A stretch of 34,183 nt of DNA. It comes from Acidobacteriota bacterium. Its GTDB lineage: Bacteria; Acidobacteriota; Blastocatellia; Pyrinomonadales; Pyrinomonadaceae. The notes below the pieces were generated by a model. That model saw only the letters and a program-made list of their open reading frames with translations. It did no database searches and was not told the DNA's origin. Location: assembly GCA_023391155.1 (NCBI GenBank), contig JAEWBM010000083.1, forward strand, positions 1-34,183, given 5' to 3'. The position numbers and the translations under genes are program-made. Positions 31,437 through 34,183 of the stretch are shown here, piece by piece. Every line of letters begins with the position of its first letter. Within the stretch, counting starts at the first letter, position 1.

Positions 31437-34183
31437 ATGCTTGCTCGCGCCGTTTTGCTTTTATTGATCACGTCGATGTCCCCGCTGCTCGCAAACACGA
31501 ATAAAACAGCCGCAGATATTCCGCCGATAGAACCGGGCGTCTCACTTGAGCTTGCTCGCTGGCGCGCCGCGCGTTACAGCGACGTTCGGTATAAGCTGAA
31601 CCTCACCCTCGAAAAGATGTCGCCGGTGCTGAAGGGGACGATGGAGATAAGGGTCAATGTGTCAGAAACTGGAGCGGTCGAGACGGGGTCCGTTCCGCCG
31701 ATCATTCTCGACTGGCGAAACATAAAGGGCCATGAGGAAAAGTCGACGATCTCTAATGTATCCATCAACGGAAGGAGCGCGAGTCGGAGCGCGGACACTC
31801 CTGTCGGCATGAGCGTCGCTTCGACGCGAACGAACGTGGATGGCTTGGAGACCTCCATCGATAAAGACAGTTTCGCCGGAGGCACCGGCGATGCGGACAA
31901 GAGTGTCCGCGCTCCCTTTGAAGAGCACAACGAACACCTCATCTTCCGCGACGGGGTGGTGATGGGCGAGAACGTTATCAAGATGGATTTCACCTCGCCG
32001 ATACTGACCAGCGGGTCGGCGATAACGCGGTATGTGGATAAAGAGGACGGGTCGGAGTATATCTACTCGCTGTTTGTGCCGAGCGACGCCAGCACGGCGT
32101 TCCCGGTGTTCGACCAGCCGGATCTTAAGGCGAGGTTTAAGTTAACGGTCGCGACGCCTGAAAGTTGGAGGCCAAAGCATCAATCTGCAAACGCATCGAC
32201 TCGGTGGCATGTTGTGTCGAATACATCTGGCATGAGACACGTAGACACGGCATTCGCAGGGCAGTCGGTAAAGGACATTCCGTATACCGAGTTTGATGAA
32301 ACCAAACCCATCAGCACCTACGTCTTCGCGTTTGCAGCGGGGCCGTTCGAGAAGTTTGAAGATGCGGGCGGAAACGCGAGTGTGAACGAGCGTGCAACGA
32401 GCCCCGACGCCGGAGGCACGCTCCCTAACGGTCGCGTTTCTGCCCATAGCAGCATCTACGGCCGCAAGTCGCAGGCTGAGAAGTTCAAACCCCACGCCGC
32501 GGAGGTGTTTCGGCTGAATCGAGAGGCCATCAAGTATTTTGAAGAGTATTTTGATTACGAGTTTCCGTTTCCGAAGTACGATCTGGTTTTGATCCCGGAG
32601 TTTCCGTTTGGCGGGATGGAGCATGCGGGGGCAACGTTTTTGCGGGAATCGTCGATCATCTTCCCGCAGGAGCCGACGAAGAACGACCACATCTCGCGGG
32701 CTTTGCTGATCTTTCACGAGGCGTCGCACCAGTGGTTTGGGGACACGGTGACGATGCGTTGGTTCGACGACCTGTGGCTCAAAGAGGGCTTTGCGACATT
32801 TACGGCCTACAAGGCGATGGAGCGGATCATGCCCGAGATGATGGCGTGGAAGGTCTTCTACGAACGCGTCAAACAGGCCGCCTACCGCACCGATTCGACA
32901 AAGGGAACCACGCCGATCTATCAGGAGATCAATAACCTTTCGGCAGCGAAATCGGCCTACGGTGCCATCGTTTACAGCAAGGCCCCGGCGTTTCTGCGCC
33001 AGGCGGAGTTTTATCTTGGCGAGGATAAATTCAAAGAGGGTGTGCGGTCATTCATAAAGAAAAATGAATTCTCGAATGCTGGCTGGGAAGACTTGATTAC
33101 GGAGTTAGCCGGCTATCGAAATTCGCAATTTCACGAATTTGCGCGGCCATTTGTCACGGAGGCGGGAGTTCCGGTGATCAGATTAAATCGGAGCGCCGAG
33201 GCACGTCATACCTTGTCAGAACCCTCGGCCCGAACAAGAATATCCACTGGGATCCGGGCAGTAGGGTACCGGTTTTCCGATAGTTTTAGACCGTACAAGC
33301 ACGTGGGTATGGATGTGAGCGTGCTTCTTCGTTATCCGGACAGGTCACTAACTCTAAAATCTCGGATTCGTTCGGGAAACGCGTTTTTGATGGCTTTCCC
33401 TGGGCAGATCGATGCCGAGAATAGAGTTAGAAGAGATTTCGATTTGCCGCTGTTTATTTTCCCCAACTATTCGGATTATGGCTATGGGATTTTTCTTCTC
33501 GACGAAGATAGTCAGAAATACATACTAAACAATATCGAATACGAAGATGAAGCGTTTCTTCGTTCGATGTTGTGGGGGGCACTTTGGGACAGTGTTAGGG
33601 AAGCCCAGCTTAATCCTGACGATTATGCAAAATTAGCCATGGAGGGATTGTCATCAACGAACTGGAATCCGGTGTTTCGTAAGCCCCCGCCTCGATCAGA
33701 AAGTTCTAAGGATGCAAGCCGGGGAAATTTTCCAGAAACCGATGAATCGACGATTTCGACGTTGCTGGGAAGGGTATCAATCGCTTTGAACTATTACGTT
33801 TCTGAAATGACTCGGGACGAACTCACACGACATTTGGAAAGAATTCTCATCGAGCGGATGCAAAACGCGGAGACGCTTGGGCAGCGTATCACGTTTTATC
33901 GGGCGTTTCTTAACGTTGCCGCGAGTGAGAATGCAAGGCGGGTGTTGAAGGGAATGCTGCAACAGTCGGTACCGTCTGCGTCAACAGACGGCTCCCCCGG
34001 GCATGCAAAGAAGCCGTCCGCTCACGCGGACGGTACTGACTCCGCACAAGCGATCCCGCTTAAGACCAAGGATAAGTTCGACATCGTTACGCGGTTGTTG
34101 ATACTTGGCGATCCGGAGGCACCGGGGCTTTTGGCGGAGCTCGAGAAGACGGAGACCGGTGACGAGGCGTTGCGGTATGCGTA
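31437..34183 (+). CDS. Exported M1 family aminopeptidase (3' end outside the window)
   Basis: The frame is open from ATG 31437 to the window edge, 915 codons with no stop. A signal peptide (about 1-20, MLARAVLLLLITSMSPLLAN) leads into an M1 N-terminal beta domain. The catalytic domain has GGMEH (residues 392-396) in the place of the exopeptidase motif GAMEN, then the zinc site HEASH (427-431) with Glu450 eighteen residues later, so zinc binding and catalysis look intact. The helical C-terminal domain is cut off. It should remove N-terminal residues from peptides outside the cytoplasm. At least three palindromic repeats lie inside the reading frame (residues about 117-160, 310-336 and 843-869) and are translated as low-complexity linkers. 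Confidence 0.93.
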   Translation, partial: MLARAVLLLLITSMSPLLANTNKTAADIPPIEPGVSLELARWRAARYSDVRYKLNLTLEKMSPVLKGTMEIRVNVSETGAVETGSVPPIILDWRNIKGHEEKSTISNVSINGRSASRSADTPVGMSVASTRTNVDGLETSIDKDSFAGGTGDADKSVRAPFEEHNEHLIFRDGVVMGENVIKMDFTSPILTSGSAITRYVDKEDGSEYIYSLFVPSDASTAFPVFDQPDLKARFKLTVATPESWRPKHQSANASTRWHVVSNTSGMRHVDTAFAGQSVKDIPYTEFDETKPISTYVFAFAAGPFEKFEDAGGNASVNERATSPDAGGTLPNGRVSAHSSIYGRKSQAEKFKPHAAEVFRLNREAIKYFEEYFDYEFPFPKYDLVLIPEFPFGGMEHAGATFLRESSIIFPQEPTKNDHISRALLIFHEASHQWFGDTVTMRWFDDLWLKEGFATFTAYKAMERIMPEMMAWKVFYERVKQAAYRTDSTKGTTPIYQEINNLSAAKSAYGAIVYSKAPAFLRQAEFYLGEDKFKEGVRSFIKKNEFSNAGWEDLITELAGYRNSQFHEFARPFVTEAGVPVIRLNRSAEARHTLSEPSARTRISTGIRAVGYRFSDSFRPYKHVGMDVSVLLRYPDRSLTLKSRIRSGNAFLMAFPGQIDAENRVRRDFDLPLFIFPNYSDYGYGIFLLDEDSQKYILNNIEYEDEAFLRSMLWGALWDSVREAQLNPDDYAKLAMEGLSSTNWNPVFRKPPPRSESSKDASRGNFPETDESTISTLLGRVSIALNYYVSEMTRDELTRHLERILIERMQNAETLGQRITFYRAFLNVAASENARRVLKGMLQQSVPSASTDGSPGHAKKPSAHADGTDSAQAIPLKTKDKFDIVTRLLILGDPEAPGLLAELEKTETGDEALRYA
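31786..31915. repeat. 130-base element with 24-base terminal inverted repeats inside the M1 gene
   Basis: 31786-31809 (GGAGCGCGGACACTC…) and 31892-31915 (…GAGTGTCCGCGCTCC) are inverted copies matching at 22 of 24 positions, separated by 82 bases. The insert lies between two strands of the N-terminal beta domain and encodes Ser/Thr/Arg/Asp-rich residues (SASRSADTPVG … TGDADKSVRAP). This structure is MITE- or REP-pair-like. Confidence 0.7.
32169..32210. other. possible 14-codon in-frame insert in the M1 gene
   Basis: In M1 relatives, as I recall them, a PE-S/D-W segment runs straight into VVSN. Here RPKHQSANASTRWH lies between TPESW and VVSNT. No clear inverted ends are seen, so this is only a suspicion from protein alignment by memory. 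Confidence 0.25.
32366..32445. repeat. 80-base nested palindrome inside the M1 gene
   Basis: GGGCGGAAACGCGA (32366-32379) and TCGCGTTTCTGCCC (32432-32445) are inverted copies at 13 of 14 positions. Nested inside, GAGCGTGC (32388-32395) and GCACGCTC (32416-32423) are perfect inverted copies. It encodes a linker GGNASVNERATSPDAGGTLP between the FAAGPFEKF strand and IYGRKSQ. Confidence 0.65.
33964..34041. repeat. BIME-like pair of inverted REP hairpins inside the M1 gene
   Basis: Two 30-base units (33964-33993 and 34012-34041) face each other and match at 25 of 30 positions. Each carries its own 7-base-pair hairpin: CCGTCTG/CAGACGG (33972-33978 with 33985-33991) and CCGTCCG/CGGACGG (34014-34020 with 34027-34033). 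The stems differ by a T-A to C-G pair change, so the structure is kept. It is translated as STDGSPGHAKKPSAHADGT. Confidence 0.75.

Overview
The window looks like a chromosomal segment of a Gram-negative, GC-rich bacterium, most likely Acidobacteriota and probably class Blastocatellia (Pyrinomonadaceae-like). This is inference. It rests on an Oar-like TonB-dependent receptor with an N-terminal carboxypeptidase-regulatory domain, a beta-helix protein with C-terminal FG-GAP-type loops (D-x-D/T-G-D-G...FRP), an ECF sigma factor next to a Ser/Thr kinase with a TPR tail, exported S9 and M1 peptidases, and an HspR-type heat-shock operon. No rRNA, tRNA, CRISPR array, transposase or phage gene was seen. 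Both ends cut genes: an outer-membrane barrel on the left and an M1 aminopeptidase on the right.

Layout. 1-4298 is mostly housekeeping: the end of a beta-barrel protein, ybaB and recR (split by a CAGGAT-type palindromic repeat), and a PlsC-type acyltransferase, converging on a PyrE-like phosphoribosyltransferase and a Nudix hydrolase on the minus strand. 4427-7853 is a two-gene unit of exported hydrolases (S9 peptidase and amidohydrolase). 7993-12392 holds a GNAT acetyltransferase, a small lipoprotein, tyrS, a metallophosphoesterase, a PgsA-like phosphatidyltransferase, a cupin and a doubtful low-complexity ORF. 12389-18142 (minus) is one 1917-residue cytosolic hybrid histidine kinase with about eight PAS and three GAF domains. 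18263-21490 (minus) is an ECF sigma factor followed by a Ser/Thr kinase with a TPR tail. Divergent from it is an exported beta-helix/FG-GAP protein (21748-23982), closed by a strong intrinsic terminator.

24066-27809 is the heat-shock operon dnaK-dnaJ-hspR. Its promoter has a near-consensus -35/-10, and an inverted repeat with exactly the spacing of the HAIR operator bound by HspR covers the -35. The downstream hspR should therefore repress its own operon. 27915-31373 is the TonB-dependent receptor and 31437 to the end is the M1 aminopeptidase.

The most unusual signal is in the M1 gene. Three unrelated palindromic (REP/BIME- or MITE-like) elements, and perhaps a fourth small insert, lie inside its reading frame without breaking it, and are translated as low-complexity linkers. 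Other palindromic elements sit between ybaB and recR and between dnaK and dnaJ. Several genes (tyrS, metallophosphoesterase, M1 peptidase) have a -10 hexamer so close to the start codon that their mRNAs are probably leaderless or nearly so.
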